Shown: piece by piece, positions 62,691-64,000 of the stretch | How positions within the stretch are numbered: the first letter of the stretch is position 1 | Layout of the letters: each line of letters begins with the position of its first letter | From: Coenobita brevimanus | Lineage: Eukaryota; Arthropoda; Malacostraca; Decapoda; Coenobitidae | Assembly: GCA_032717465.1 (NCBI GenBank) | Contig: CM064690.1 | Span: 25,229,653 to 25,293,652 of the forward strand | Length of the DNA: 64,000 bases | Direction of reading: 5' to 3' | The notes under the pieces: model-generated | Database searches by the model: none | What the model saw: only the letters and a program-made list of their open reading frames with translations | What the model was told of the DNA's origin: nothing | Position numbers and translations under genes: made by a program

Positions 62691-63755
62691 ATAAAAGATG
62701 AATAAAAGTTGAGAGTTTGGAAACTGTATGCGGGTGCCCCACCTTCCAGCACTTGTTGGGGGTGGGGTGGGGGTTTTACTTAGGGTTTTCTTTCAGAGTA
62801 GTGTGCTTTTGATTTCCTTTTTCATTGTAAATGAGATTTTGAGTTTGCTCTGGATTTCTCTACTCAATATAAATAGAAATTGAGTGTGCTGTGGCTTTCC
62901 CTACTCAGTGTAACTGAGATATTGAGCTAGGAGAAACAAATTTACCATCAAATTTCACATTACCCCGCCCCGGCCCAACTGATTTTCCACCACTGACTCC
63001 CCCCAATCCCGACCAGTTTCGGAAAAAAAATTTTTTGGCTCAAACCTCCTCTTTTGGTGAGAAACATCGAAAATTCATAGAGTAATCGCTCACCTGAGGT
63101 TTAAAATACTCGATACAGGTACCAGTACCCCTTACCTAACTGGGCTTTCTATCAGGCTGGCTCTAAAGAAAACGAGTTCTATGGGAGGGTGGCTATTCCA
63201 CACCACTCATAAATGGTATTTATTTATTTATTTGGTACGAATTTATATGTACTGTAGTATGAGAATATATTGGTTTTCACATAGTAATATAGGCAATATA
63301 AGCATTGTTTCACTCACCAAACACATCAGCATGCCTGACCTTTCCTGGCAACATTACCTGATCATCATTTCTGATTGTTTCTTCCTCTAATGCTACGTAA
63401 ACTTTGTCCTTCACATTGTCATCGATTGGGGAATCACTCTGGCCCTGAATTTCTTACCATGGCACGACATGTCTTTACTGGCCAGGTCACTGGTAACAGG
63501 TGAATTGCTGAGACAATAGCGTGCGGGGGGGGGGGGGTTGTGCAGGGCATTGTGCCTGCCTGGCATCTTGTAGAGGAAGGCTTCCTGTGTATACGTACCA
63601 AAAATCATGCACGAACATTGAAAATTGTGCAAATTAGGGACCTTGCAATTGATGCACTTTTATATACGTCAGTGGGACTGACAGTGACAAAACATGTGGA
63701 CGTATATATACGTCAACAGGATGTGGCAGGTTAAATTAAAAGTAGCATTAACAAA
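62691..63755. other. No gene seen
   Basis: AT-rich with a G-run at 63525-63537. GTATATACGTMARYA-like short repeats at 63665 and 63705. No exon or element that I can support. Confidence 0.4.
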
Positions 63756-64000
63756 AACTAAAGTTGGGCTAGGTACCCTTGTGTTGTTGATACTTAGCTC
63801 CCTGGCACTCTCCCCCTGCCCCCACCCCCAGTGTTTTTGTCATAAAGTTTCACCTTATCTTGTATCATGCGGCCTTCGGTAGGGAGTTTAGGCTGTACGC
63901 TTAGACGAAAATTTATGGGTTTTGCAGTTTTAGGAGATGATATGGTCCAAAAATGCTTGCTAACCAGAAAAAATTACTCTTTCATCCATGTGTTCTCACA
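63756..64000 (+). mobile_element. pogo-like DNA transposon, second copy, runs off the window
   Basis: CGAAAATTTATGGGTTTTGC, TTTTAGGAGATGATATGG and ACTCTTTCATCCATGTGTTC match the reverse complement of 19390-19500 and the tandem unit ends at 18770-18790. AGCTCCCTGGCACTCTCCCC (63799) matches the complement of GGGGGGAGAGTGCTGGGGAG at 19585. The left inverted end was not seen. Confidence 0.6.

Overview
The window looks like a repeat-rich stretch of animal chromosome, most likely from a decapod crustacean or another arthropod with a large genome. That is inference: it rests on GT-AG introns of 2-7 kb filled with transposons, on very long CA/GT microsatellites, and on several non-LTR retrotransposon families of types common in crustacean DNA. 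I see no prokaryotic gene organisation.

One host gene is clear, on the plus strand: Pcf11, a subunit of the pre-mRNA 3'-end cleavage factor. Seven exons between 30725 and 58763 have matching phases and join into one open frame of about 1,016 codons. They encode a charged and helical middle part, a 1.85-kb exon with an RGG segment, a conserved beta-rich block and a Pro/His/Gln repeat, and two zinc fingers either side of the expected Clp1-binding region. The N-terminal CTD-interacting domain is not visible and must lie upstream; a 30-nt microexon candidate sits at 7517-7546. The C-terminal end lies beyond 58764.

The rest is transposons and simple repeats, often nested. In order: 0-6 kb holds SINE copies, two mariner remnants and two LINE 3' ends. 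6.8-7.4 kb is a GT-rich minisatellite. 8.1-14.4 kb is an old LINE with a decayed 2A-like motif, split by a second LINE. 14.5-20.9 kb holds SINEs and an RTE-like LINE split by a pogo-like DNA transposon. 21.5-27.5 kb is a head-to-tail chain of LINEs, each bounded by (CA)n. 29.8-38.3 kb holds Pcf11 exons, RTE copies, a 285-bp tandem duplication and a long hairpin. 38.4-41.6 kb carries two opposed Tc1-type DD35E transposons in TA repeats. 41.6-48.6 kb is nested SINEs. 51.2-54.2 kb is the fullest RTE copy. 59-64 kb holds nested RTE pieces, a short pogo-type element and a second pogo-like copy running off the edge.

The most interesting system-level signals are three: a SINE family with one 5' module and three different 3' modules, one of which copies the RTE 3' tail; a LINE family that appears tied to (CA)n microsatellites; and the crowding of RTE fragments near Pcf11 splice sites. 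All transposon reading frames seen are broken. No computed alignment was available; repeat boundaries come from reading copies against each other and are good to a few bases only where duplicated targets or terminal repeats are visible.
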